34,413 nucleotides of DNA, from positions 1-34,413 of the forward strand of contig JBCCHB010000168.1 in assembly GCA_039028975.1 (NCBI GenBank). The letters run 5' to 3'. A program made the position numbers and the translations under genes. Under the pieces are notes generated by a model. That model saw only the letters and a program-made list of their open reading frames with translations, was not told where the DNA came from and did not search any database. Shown piece after piece: positions 16,091-24,079 of the stretch. This DNA comes from JAHBNG01 sp039028975. GTDB lineage: Bacteria > Chloroflexota > Anaerolineae > Caldilineales > Caldilineaceae. The number at the start of each line of letters is the position of its first letter. Positions within the stretch are counted from its first letter, which is position 1.

Positions 16091-16276
16091 TTAGGAAGGG
16101 GCAACCAGGATAGGATTACCAGGAAAGCCAATGTCGCCTTCGAACACTTGCGGGTCACCACTTTGAGTTTCAGTGAAATCTAGTTCCAGAATCGTGGGCG
16201 TAACCCATAAACGCTTCTTTTGAAAATTTGGACTATCGAAATTCTCTAAGCTGTTCTGATTTGTTTGCTCATTCAT
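16091..16276 (-). CDS. Lasso peptide precursor (A)
   Basis: A 61-aa precursor. The leader carries the lasso recognition pattern W24-xx-P27 followed by ILELDF, and T37, the expected penultimate leader Thr. Aligning with paeninodin-type precursors (LDVxxT-x-core) puts cleavage after Q38 and gives a 23-residue core S39-S61. In that register S1 would be joined to E8 (E46), an 8-residue macrolactam ring, leaving the 15-residue tail GDIGFPGNPILVAPS with F51, I56 or L57 as possible plugs. An alternative core starting at G40 would put Asp at position 9 (D48), also a normal lasso ring. The peptide ends in Ser, the residue phosphorylated by HPr-kinase-like tailoring enzymes in related clusters. ATG at 16276 has AGGGG 8 nt upstream, and the gene follows the cyclase by 45 bp. 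It is the last rather than the first of the core genes. Confidence 0.85.
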   Translation of the reverse strand: MNEQTNQNSLENFDSPNFQKKRLWVTPTILELDFTETQSGDPQVFEGDIGFPGNPILVAPS

Positions 16277-16321
16277 TATTTTTACCCCTAAAGTTACATT
16301 GATTGAGATGTATAAACTGAC

Positions 16322-18109
16322 TTAATCGCTTGTAAGATGCTCATGAGACATGCTAAACACACCGTTTAATTGAAGCTGACCAGATTGAAACTGCTTTAGA
16401 AAAATTTTATAAGCATTTCTAACCTGGAGCGGTGCTGAACGCGTGATTGATTCTTCAACCTTGATATTTGGCAGCCAACAGATGCTCTCGGGCAATACAT
16501 CAGTCATGGCTTTGCGAAAGATAAAGCGTGACCAGCCATTCTGTACAAACTGTTCCATAGGCAATCCAATACAGAATTCAAGCAGGCGACGATCAAGCAA
16601 CGGATATCGATATTCTATTCTGGCAGGCAAAGCGTGGACCATCCAACTTTCGATACGATTCAGTAACCACCCATTGGTTAATGCATTGATATGATTTTGC
16701 TCTTTGGTTGCTCGGTTTCTTCCCTCTATGAACAGCAAACGTAAATAACGATGCTCCTTCGCGCTAACCTGGGGGATCTCACGTAGCTCTCTAGGTAATA
16801 AGTTAGGCCTTCGCTGATAGAGCGATTTGGGTATCAGCGGTAGAATCAAGTCGTTTATGACTGAACTTCGATAGCTTGTACCACGCACCTGACGACGTTT
16901 ATACAGCTCTATCAGCAATTTGCGCCATTGGAAGTAGAGCAGTTGATGGCTGAAATAACCTCGCCCATTAAATGTCGCAAACTCATCACCGCCCCATCCT
17001 GATAGAAGGGTTCTTACCCCTAACGATTCAGCTTGGCGACATACTGATACCTCATGATGCATCAGGGAAAGTGGTTTGTAGCGTATATCGCTTTGCCAAG
17101 CCGTAAAGATATCTTCCGTAGATAGTTGGGTATATGTACATGAAAGCTGCTCAAGCTGGCAGATAAGCTCTATATGTCTTCTTTCATCTGTCAATTGATC
17201 ACCATCTACTTCTGGTGGTGGAGACCAAGAGAATATACCCGTTAGCTGATCACCCCTCTTTCTTAACAGGCGTGATGCTAATACCGTAATTGAGCTAGAA
17301 TCCAGACCACCGCTTAGGTGTGAACCGATGGGAAACGCTGAGCGTAGTCGACAACCGATGGCTTCTTGGACCAGCCGATTCATCTGCTCCGCGTACTCTT
17401 CATTAGAACTCAGACGCACTTTTTTTGCATCCAAATAGTGCCAATAGTGAGTCTTTTTCGTGCTCTGCCTATTCGAAGTCAAAGAGTGGGCTGGTAAAAG
17501 TTTGTAAATATCTTGATACAGCGATTTTTCCCGCAGCAACTTCGTGTACTGCATTCTTGCCGCAGCGACCATATCTTGATCTAAATCCTGGGGCACTCCC
17601 TCCACGGCCAACACCGCCCGTACATCCGAAGCAAAGACAAACTTCTGCCGATCCTCATACATATAGAGGGGCCGAAACCCCATATGGTCTCGTACCAAAA
17701 ATAGTCTCTGTTCGCGACAGTCCCATACAGCAAATGCATAAGCGCCAAGAAGGTGCTTCGGGCAATCCTCACCCCACTTCTTGTACGCCATCATCATCAA
17801 CTGGCTATCAGGCAGCGTTTCTCGTTCCGCTGTGGGAATGCGAAAGGTCTCACACAATTCATCCCGGTTGTCGATGCGCGCATCTGCTGCGAGTACAACT
17901 CGCGAATTGCTCGAGTCCTGAATCGGCTGCTGCTCAAAGAAAGACTCAGGCGTGTTGTGCATGAGCAGAAAGCCCATGCCAAAGTTGCCTTCATGCCAGC
18001 AACCATGATCATCCGGCCCCCACTCTTCCATGGCGCTCTGCATGTTGTGCAGTGTATTTGGTTCAACAGGTGCCCCGTCTTTGCGTAAGAGGCCGTAGAT
18101 TCCACTCAT
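16322..18109 (-). CDS. Lasso cyclase (asparagine-synthetase-like, C)
   Basis: A 595-aa AsnB homologue that in lasso pathways adenylates the ring Asp/Glu side chain and lets the core N-terminus attack it. Residues 1 to about 200 are the class II glutamine-amidotransferase-like half. It starts MSGIYGLL, so the catalytic Cys2 of real glutamine-dependent AsnB is Ser, as expected for an enzyme that needs no ammonia. The synthetase half has the PP-loop SGGLDSSS at 266-273 and a later LSGWGGDEF ATP-site segment. It is preceded by B2 with an 89-bp gap full of short repeats and followed by the precursor 45 bp later. The neighbouring B1, B2, K and A genes make this a lasso cyclase rather than an asparagine synthetase. 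Confidence 0.92.
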   Translation of the reverse strand: MSGIYGLLRKDGAPVEPNTLHNMQSAMEEWGPDDHGCWHEGNFGMGFLLMHNTPESFFEQQPIQDSSNSRVVLAADARIDNRDELCETFRIPTAERETLPDSQLMMMAYKKWGEDCPKHLLGAYAFAVWDCREQRLFLVRDHMGFRPLYMYEDRQKFVFASDVRAVLAVEGVPQDLDQDMVAAARMQYTKLLREKSLYQDIYKLLPAHSLTSNRQSTKKTHYWHYLDAKKVRLSSNEEYAEQMNRLVQEAIGCRLRSAFPIGSHLSGGLDSSSITVLASRLLRKRGDQLTGIFSWSPPPEVDGDQLTDERRHIELICQLEQLSCTYTQLSTEDIFTAWQSDIRYKPLSLMHHEVSVCRQAESLGVRTLLSGWGGDEFATFNGRGYFSHQLLYFQWRKLLIELYKRRQVRGTSYRSSVINDLILPLIPKSLYQRRPNLLPRELREIPQVSAKEHRYLRLLFIEGRNRATKEQNHINALTNGWLLNRIESWMVHALPARIEYRYPLLDRRLLEFCIGLPMEQFVQNGWSRFIFRKAMTDVLPESICWLPNIKVEESITRSAPLQVRNAYKIFLKQFQSGQLQLNGVFSMSHEHLTSD

Positions 18110-18112
18110 AGT

Positions 18113-18195
18113 CGGTTAGTCAGTAGTCGGTGGTCAGTAGTCGGTCGTCAGCAAGTAGTGGACGGCAGCACTCTTCACTGTTTACTCTTCACTGC
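18113..18195 (-). repeat. Short tandem repeats in the lasso B2-C gap
   Basis: On the minus strand the leader of the cyclase gene contains CCGACTACTGA-type heptad repeats (three variants, about 18113-18150) and two CAGTGAAGAGT units near 18173-18197. The CCGACTACTGA unit is the same as that of the eight-copy array at 30861-30972. Confidence 0.6.
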
Positions 18196-18198
18196 TCC

Positions 18199-18654
18199 CT
18201 AGCTGGCAACGGTGAAGAGAACTGTAAATCGTTCTCGGCCTGCAGCGCCGGTGATGATTTGGTTGCCACAGCGGAGCCAAGCATGGGCTTTCATCTGTTC
18301 AGGCCCCTTCTGTACGCCAAAATAAATCGTGCCATCCAAGCCGCGCCGTTTGAGCATGAGCATGCCGGCCAGAGCTTGTTCAAAACACATGCTACGCCAG
18401 GGCAAATAGCGACTCAGCCAACGCAAGATGACCCCAATTCGTTCGATCTGCTCCGGCTCCTTGAGCGTGCTCTCCGCACCTTCTCGGCTCACCTCTCCTA
18501 ACAGAGATGCCGTGTACCGAAAGGGTAATAGAAGCACCAAGAGGCGGCTAATCATTAGGATTGGCAGAGCTTCAAAGAGCAATAGCCAGTCGGCTAGCGT
18601 CTGTTTACGCAGCAACTGCGGGCTGCGCTTCAGCAACCGTAACCATTTCTGCAT
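18199..18654 (-). CDS. Lasso leader peptidase (transglutaminase-like, B2)
   Basis: A 151-aa bacterial transglutaminase-like cysteine protease of the lasso B2/JB3 family that removes the leader from the precursor. C90 (WRSMCFEQALAGMLML) and H124 (MKAHAWLRCGN) are the catalytic pair, with the third residue likely in the following GNQIITG strand. The N-terminal half is hydrophobic (LLLFEALPILMISRLLVLLL). Start at 18654 is the first ATG; an in-frame TTG at 18672 is possible. Either way the start overlaps the end of B1 by at least 50 nt, an unusually large overlap suggesting translational coupling. Split B1 and B2 proteins are the norm outside proteobacteria. Confidence 0.9.
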   Translation of the reverse strand: MQKWLRLLKRSPQLLRKQTLADWLLLFEALPILMISRLLVLLLPFRYTASLLGEVSREGAESTLKEPEQIERIGVILRWLSRYLPWRSMCFEQALAGMLMLKRRGLDGTIYFGVQKGPEQMKAHAWLRCGNQIITGAAGRERFTVLFTVAS

Positions 18655-18919
18655 CGAATAGTGCCCGGGCAAATGTTAAAACTTCGCTTTGGCATGCGGC
18701 CTCATCTACATCAAACTCTGTTAACAGGATCTGGCAGATGCTTGATAGGCTTCGCGGCTCTTCTAAGAGTTGCCAGATCCGGGTGCTCACCGGATTCAGT
18801 CCGTAATATTTATCGGTCTTTAGATTCGCCATGACGGTCTCGTCATCGATGAGGCGGGCAAAGATGTCTTGGGCCTGAGTAAGAATTGTATCTAAGTTAA
18901 TTGAGTTCATATGAAACAT
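18605..18919 (-). CDS. PqqD-like RiPP recognition element (lasso B1)
   Basis: A 104-aa protein of the PqqD family. In lasso pathways B1 binds the precursor leader (the W/Y-xx-P motif) and delivers it to B2. Diagnostic features are the beta-hairpin start ETVMANLKTDKYYGLNPVST and the following helix-turn-helix IWQLLEEPRSLSSICQILL, plus the DEAACQSEVLTFARALFDAE helix. ATG at 18919, with another in-frame ATG at 18910. It overlaps the 3' end of the kinase gene by 23 nt and the 5' end of B2 by about 50 nt, so K-B1-B2 form a tightly packed translational unit. Confidence 0.9.
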   Translation of the reverse strand: MFHMNSINLDTILTQAQDIFARLIDDETVMANLKTDKYYGLNPVSTRIWQLLEEPRSLSSICQILLTEFDVDEAACQSEVLTFARALFDAEMVTVAEAQPAVAA

Positions 18920-19952
18920 GTTGTCGACTACTTTTTACCGAAGAGTTAGTGACCACCGCTAACTCTTCAGTAACCATTTCTTGAGAATCTAAATCCTGAG
19001 GAACCAAGTCTTGGGTTACCAAGTTCGCAACGGCATCGATTGAGTTGCCATTGATAGGGCGCTCAATGTAGGCTACCCTTATCTTTTCTGCTAATGATGA
19101 ACAAGATTGAAGCAGCCACCTGTCACCGTGGGGCAGGTGCTCTGGCTTATAGGAGCGAATTTGGCTACAGATCGCCCAAAATTTTTCGATCCCAGTAAGA
19201 TGTCGGATTCTCGGTCTATCAGTATCAGACTTTTTTAAAATATAGAGAGCATTCAGCGGCTCGGGGCGACAATGAAAGGAGCCATTGAGTGGGAAATTGT
19301 ACTTTTCAACAGAGGGCTGAATGGGCTGCAGCGAATCTATGGGTTCATCAAAGTACTCTAAGGTATCTTTCCAAAGCTTTAGCCTGGGAAATCCTGGCAT
19401 CACCACGGGTACGGCAGACCACAAATCAACAGCAGCTAAGTCATCAGCAATAATGTTGAACCCTCGCTTATAGAGGGCTGTGGTTAAGGTTGACTTCCCA
19501 GCTCTTTGCTGGCCACAGACTGCAATCGCACCACCCACTGTCTGGATGGCGTTGCCGTGCAGCACCAGATAGCCACGTTGAAAGAGCAGTGCCGTCAAAC
19601 CAAAGCCTAAGATCGCAAGCCGAATCTCTTCCACCTTCTCTGGTTGGGTCATCTCTACCAGGATTTCATTTCCGTTCCGAACCAGCAGATTAGCTCCAAC
19701 ATATTCACCAAGGAGCAGCAATGTTTGGCCAGCAGCAGCTTGAATAAAACCGTCTGGTGCTTGCTGGGCCAGCGGTGAATGGGGTACGGACTCTATTTTG
19801 ATATGTAGATCGGGCGCACCAGTGCTGGGCGTTAGCTCTGGTAGTTCAATATGAGAGGTGATGGTCAGGCCATATGCCCTATATGTATAGTTTCCGTCAG
19901 ACACGGCTATCGGTTGTTTTAGGTTTGGGGCAGAATTGCATACTTCATACAT
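18897..19952 (-). CDS. HPr-kinase-like lasso peptide kinase (K)
   Basis: A 351-aa HPrK-related kinase of the type found in paeninodin-like lasso clusters, where it phosphorylates the C-terminal Ser of the precursor. The Walker A loop GQQRAGKST is at 147-155, LHGNAI (131-136) precedes it as usual, ADDLAAVDL (169-177) is the equivalent of the HPrK catalytic Asp segment, and PGFPRLKLW (186-194) is characteristic of this subgroup. The N-terminal about 125 residues are a family-specific domain; the last about 40 residues are a Gln/Glu/Val-rich low-complexity tail. It is the first recognised gene of the lasso operon and overlaps B1. Many databases call such proteins 'serine kinase of HPr'; here the C-terminal Ser of the precursor is the obvious substrate, by inference. 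Confidence 0.87.
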   Translation of the reverse strand: MYEVCNSAPNLKQPIAVSDGNYTYRAYGLTITSHIELPELTPSTGAPDLHIKIESVPHSPLAQQAPDGFIQAAAGQTLLLLGEYVGANLLVRNGNEILVEMTQPEKVEEIRLAILGFGLTALLFQRGYLVLHGNAIQTVGGAIAVCGQQRAGKSTLTTALYKRGFNIIADDLAAVDLWSAVPVVMPGFPRLKLWKDTLEYFDEPIDSLQPIQPSVEKYNFPLNGSFHCRPEPLNALYILKKSDTDRPRIRHLTGIEKFWAICSQIRSYKPEHLPHGDRWLLQSCSSLAEKIRVAYIERPINGNSIDAVANLVTQDLVPQDLDSQEMVTEELAVVTNSSVKSSRQHVSYELN

Positions 19953-19969
19953 GGATTACTACTGGTATT

Positions 19970-20179
19970 TCAAACAAAGCACTGCAAACAACCACAACGA
20001 ATGATTTCTTGCTGGATTGACACCCTGCTCTGAATAGATCGTTCTACTTCGCCAGAAAAGTCTTGTCCCGACTCTTGTACATTCTGTTCTGAAAAATCCT
20101 GCAATGGGAGGACAGAACTTTTCTGGCCATCTATATGCTGGAACCCATCATGTTGAAAGAAGTTGATGGGCCAAAACAC
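19970..20179 (-). CDS. Possible small leader ORF upstream of the lasso operon, doubtful
   Basis: A 69-codon frame starting at GTG and ending 17 bp before the kinase ATG, in the same direction. It is Gln/Ser-rich and ends IIRCGCLQCFV, with three closely spaced Cys. There is no lasso leader pattern and no good ribosome binding site. It could be a spurious frame in the operon leader or an unusual small peptide; I do not recognise it. Confidence 0.2.
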   Translation of the reverse strand: MFWPINFFQHDGFQHIDGQKSSVLPLQDFSEQNVQESGQDFSGEVERSIQSRVSIQQEIIRCGCLQCFV

Positions 20180-20285
20180 ACGTCAATCATCTTCCATCAG
20201 CATGATTTTACCATACCTCAGAAGCTTGGAGTGTTACATTCTTTTGACATTTTCACCAAACGTTTTTGTAAGCTTTCAGGCTAAT

Positions 20286-20356
20286 CCTTAGTCCTCGGTC
20301 CTTAGTCCTCGGTCCTTAGTCCTCGGTCCTTAGTCTTCGGTCCTTAGTCCTTTGTC
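20286..20356. repeat. 14-bp tandem repeat (about five copies) upstream of the lasso operon
   Basis: Unit CCTTAGTCCTCGGT repeated about five times with minor changes. Each unit is two related heptamers. On the minus strand it reads ACCGAGG ACTAAGG, similar in plan to the ACCGACTACTGATT array at 30861. The rest of 20180-20596 is non-coding, with a small hairpin (CCCATCA / TGATGGG) near 20145-20170. Confidence 0.75.
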
Positions 20357-20596
20357 AGCTCCCGTTACTTTCCAAAGAAGGGAATATAGACCTGCGTCTT
20401 TATTCGATGATCTTCAAAGTTGGAGGAGGTAATGGTCAATGAGCCAATGGGATGCTTTACCTCCGCAGCCGATACTTCAGTAGGAGATATGATAGTAACT
20501 CAATTCACATACATTGAAATTACGCTGATGCGCTTCTGCTGCTACTCCTATAAGACGGCTTGTAACCCGATACCTGATGGTCCTGTGGGATTATGC

Positions 20597-23500
20597 CTAT
20601 GGCATCACCGGCAGGAAGATCATCGGCTCTAGCTCAACCTGATCATCTTGCACCTGATCACTTTGACTATAGTCCACATCAATCATGTCGCTGCTGACGG
20701 TAAAGCTATAGAGTGGTTCGTCGATTGATGCTGCACTGACTTCTCCGTCAGTTCCATAGAGATCGAAGTTCACTGCCCAAGGCACAGCATCAATGCCAAT
20801 GTCAAACTGCACGTGCAGATCTTCATTGAGATCAAATCGCAGGTTGCCGCCTGGCAATGTTCCATTGGGGATGGTCATCGTTGAACCAACGCCACCTGGG
20901 CCTCCATCTGCGTTGATAACGGTTGAATGGGTGGCCGTGCTGATGACCAAATTCATGTTGTATAGCGGGTCGCTACTGCCAGATGTGAAGACAAAATCGA
21001 TGCTTAACACGCCCAGTGCATAGGTGGTTGGATCAGAATTGTAGCTGAAGCCACCCAATGATTGGCCCATCAAGGCACTTAGCTCACTTTCTACCAATTG
21101 GGATGAGGCGCACCAATCCAAGAAGACCTGCAAAATATCTGCTCGATCAGCCATCGGCACGGTCTCCAACGGGTATCCCAAAAAGGTACTCTTGTAGTCG
21201 GCGGTTCCTTTAGAGACGGCTGCCGTGCCATTGTTGCCACTAAACGCAACCGCGGCACCTGGGGCAGCAAAGAGCGTGTCACTGAAGTCTGTAAACGGAT
21301 ACGTTAGGGGGTATGGCCCCAATCCGCCATATATGCCACCCTGCCCAGCAACGCTGCTCTTTTGCGTGTCATTGATTACAAAATTGACGCCGAGATAATC
21401 CTGCATGAACCCGGTGAGTCCTTTGTCCCAATGATAATCCTGGCTGCTGATAAAGAAGCACCTGTTGCCCCTATCTAAAAACTCTGCCAGCGCCGCTTCT
21501 CCATTGGTCCCTGGTCCGGCAAAGCTACCAAGTTCATCGCCGCTAAACCAGATCACGCTGTTGTATGGGGCTAAGGTTAGGGCATTCGGTTCATTGTCGC
21601 TGTTATTGGTGTCCCAAATATTATAGCCCTGCGCTCCTACCAACGAATCCAGTATATCCGTATAGAAGGATTGAACATTCGGATTATTGTCATCATCATC
21701 GACCAAGAGAATAGGAGGGACGGATTCTGTGGTAAAGCTATATGCCACAGAGTAATTGCCTGCACCACATGCATTCTGTGGGCGTACGCGCCAGTAGTAG
21801 AGTGTCTCTGGGTCTAATAGCTGATCAAGTTGATGACTTGCACCAGTACCTATCGCCGAGTAAATGATGGACGTAAATGCCGAATCGGTAGCAATCTGGA
21901 TACCATAGCTATCGGCATTCGCTACGCCATTCCACTCTAGCAAGGGGACAACAGCTACATCTACGGCACCGTTTGTAGGCGCTGTTAGGGACACGGCACT
22001 TGGCAAACCGGTGGACACGTTCAAATCTACTGTGATCGAATTGAAGGCCGAACCATCAGTTCCCTCTACTGTGATGGTGTAGTTACCAGGGGCGACACCT
22101 GCCGTGTTTATGGTCAAGACCGATGTGCCATTTGGCGTAATGGGGTTGACACTAAAGGAAGCTGTTGCGCCAGATGGTAAGTTGAGTGTCGAGAGGGTGA
22201 CCTGGGCAGGCACAGCGGCAAAGGTTTCCACAGTGATATCAAAGGTCGCAGCCGACGGCACACAAACCGATTGAACTGAGGGTGATGCGCTTAAACGCAA
22301 CGCACTAAGCGCCAAATCCAAATTGATACGACGCATATCAGTTACGGATCCGCCGACGCGTTGATCATCAACAGAGGTCCCTGTCTCGTATAAACTTGTT
22401 CGTACTTCATCGACCGATGCATTGGGGACCTGTTGCTTCATCACCGCCCAGGCACCCGCCACGTGGGGCGCTGCCATGGATGTACCGTTGAAGCTGGATG
22501 TGGATATCCCAGGAACCGCTGAATCGATATTGACACCGGGAGCCAAGAGATCGATAAATGAAGCAATATTTGAAAATGTGGCCACGTCGTCATCATCTTC
22601 GGTGGCACCGACAGTGATCGCGCCAGGGACACAGCCTGGGGCACCAACGCTGGTCCTGAAGCCATTGTTGCCAGAAGAAATGACTGTAGCGATGCCCACC
22701 GAGGCCAATGTATTGATAATGGCGTTGCGTAAATCTGAACCGCATGGTGCGAAGTGTTGGCTGCCCCCTAGACTCATATTGGCCGAGGCAATATTGTATG
22801 TATCTCGGAGTTCATAGACTCGTTCCAATCCCTTGATCTGGTCCGAAGTCCAGGTTAAGGCACTATCCGAACCAGGGAATATAGAAAAGACCTGAATGGC
22901 AATAATGTTTGCGTCCCGTGCAACACCCACGTTGGCCCCCCCATCGTTACCCGCCGCAATGCCAGCTACGTGGGTGCCATGTCGGCAATCTAAAATGGCT
23001 CCAGGGTTACCTGATGCGGCTGCGGTACAGTCAATACCAGAACCAATGGCGGTAGATTCTTGCACGCCACCGGGGCAAACAGAGAAGGATTGGCCAGGTA
23101 CATTGGATGAGTAACAGGCCTCGGACACAACTTTGTTGCCACCAGTCGTAAAGAATGGATGGGTCTTATCGACGCCTGTATCTAGGATGGCCACTGTCTG
23201 CCCTGCCCCTGTATAGCCAGCGGCCCAGGCGACATCGGCACCAATCACGGGGATACTGCTTGCCAAGGTAGCTGGTACTGCCTCATCTTCCATAATGGAT
23301 TTGACCTTGGCATGCTTAAGTAGTTTCTCTAGCGCTGCTTCGTCCACTTCCATCGTGATGGCTGGAATATACTTAAATTTGGCAACCAACGAGGCGTTTT
23401 GGCCATTCATGGCACTAAAGACGCTATTCTGAGCACTATTGATGGCCGATCTTTGCTGACGTACCGCTGCTGTGCTTCCCAGATCGCCTTCTGGAACAAA

Positions 23501-23719
23501 ATCGACATCTAGCGTGACGACGATCCGCTTGGTTGATGTGGTTTGAGACTGGGATAGCTGAGACGCTGCACCCAGATCGATTTCCCGTTGAGCTGCTTCG
23601 GCAGATTCAGCCGCACCGACACTCAAAAACGTATGAATGGGCAGTTCTTGCGAACTACCAATGCCAAATAATAGGATAGCCAACAGAACAGGTAGGGTTC
23701 TTTTAAGTATTTGATTCAT
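20597..23719 (-). CDS. Secreted subtilisin-like serine protease (S8)
   Basis: A 1040-aa secreted peptidase. A signal peptide covers about 1-25 (LKRTLPVLLAILLFGIG), followed by an inhibitor-I9-like propeptide (about 60-150, RIVVTLDVDF and KYIPAITMEVDEAALEKLLK). The S8 domain has the triad D180 (AILDTGVD), H247 (CRHGTHVAG) and S414 (NGTSMAAPHVAG). Later parts are Ig/fibronectin-like (about 480-660, LTAPTNGAVDVAVVPLLEWN) and a further large domain of about 380 aa. It ends MIFLPVMP, similar to the xFLPLV-type tails of secreted Chloroflexota proteins. ATG at 23719 was preferred to the in-frame TTG at 23728. It is on the same strand as, and upstream of, the lasso operon, but 418 bp separate it from the nearest candidate ORF, so no functional link is claimed. 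Confidence 0.92.
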   Translation of the reverse strand: MNQILKRTLPVLLAILLFGIGSSQELPIHTFLSVGAAESAEAAQREIDLGAASQLSQSQTTSTKRIVVTLDVDFVPEGDLGSTAAVRQQRSAINSAQNSVFSAMNGQNASLVAKFKYIPAITMEVDEAALEKLLKHAKVKSIMEDEAVPATLASSIPVIGADVAWAAGYTGAGQTVAILDTGVDKTHPFFTTGGNKVVSEACYSSNVPGQSFSVCPGGVQESTAIGSGIDCTAAASGNPGAILDCRHGTHVAGIAAGNDGGANVGVARDANIIAIQVFSIFPGSDSALTWTSDQIKGLERVYELRDTYNIASANMSLGGSQHFAPCGSDLRNAIINTLASVGIATVISSGNNGFRTSVGAPGCVPGAITVGATEDDDDVATFSNIASFIDLLAPGVNIDSAVPGISTSSFNGTSMAAPHVAGAWAVMKQQVPNASVDEVRTSLYETGTSVDDQRVGGSVTDMRRINLDLALSALRLSASPSVQSVCVPSAATFDITVETFAAVPAQVTLSTLNLPSGATASFSVNPITPNGTSVLTINTAGVAPGNYTITVEGTDGSAFNSITVDLNVSTGLPSAVSLTAPTNGAVDVAVVPLLEWNGVANADSYGIQIATDSAFTSIIYSAIGTGASHQLDQLLDPETLYYWRVRPQNACGAGNYSVAYSFTTESVPPILLVDDDDNNPNVQSFYTDILDSLVGAQGYNIWDTNNSDNEPNALTLAPYNSVIWFSGDELGSFAGPGTNGEAALAEFLDRGNRCFFISSQDYHWDKGLTGFMQDYLGVNFVINDTQKSSVAGQGGIYGGLGPYPLTYPFTDFSDTLFAAPGAAVAFSGNNGTAAVSKGTADYKSTFLGYPLETVPMADRADILQVFLDWCASSQLVESELSALMGQSLGGFSYNSDPTTYALGVLSIDFVFTSGSSDPLYNMNLVISTATHSTVINADGGPGGVGSTMTIPNGTLPGGNLRFDLNEDLHVQFDIGIDAVPWAVNFDLYGTDGEVSAASIDEPLYSFTVSSDMIDVDYSQSDQVQDDQVELEPMIFLPVMP

Positions 23720-24079
23720 TTGGAACAACCATTGTGTGGGAAACTACGAAGTGTACGACTATGATGAGAAAATGGGAAGCACTGCGTGGAATTTCCTCGT
23801 TATTGTGTAAGTTGATGTACCGTTTATATCAAAGTGTTTTCACCGAGTGATACCTTTTGACATAGAACTGAATAGAATTTGGGTAGGAAAGGGAGAAACA
23901 AATCGAATCTATCAGACCAATGAATTTTCTGCCAAGCCAATATATCATATACTGTTTTTTCAATGTAGCAAAATACGATAGATAGACGATAGCCATCTCA
24001 TAAACATGTACGGCTTGCATATTCCCCACGCATAAATCGATTCGATCAACTATTCATGTATATAACAACGGAGAACCAC
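23720..24079. other. AT-rich divergent intergenic region
   Basis: About 360 bp between the starts of the subtilase (minus) and the PhyH-like gene (plus). It must contain both promoters, but I could not single out confident -35/-10 pairs. A minus-strand open frame at 23829-24029 looks like chance. Confidence 0.4.

Noticed and set aside
15886..16161. 91-codon minus-strand frame between precursor and oxygenase
   Set aside because: It overlaps the lasso precursor in another frame and is made largely of inverted-repeat sequence.
16322..18109. Annotation as a true asparagine synthetase
   Set aside because: The N-terminal Cys2 is replaced by Ser and the gene is embedded among B1, B2, K and A lasso genes.
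18897..19952. Annotation as HPr kinase/phosphorylase of carbon catabolite control
   Set aside because: Overlap with the lasso B1 gene and the Ser-ending precursor point to a lasso tailoring kinase; no HPr or PTS gene is nearby.
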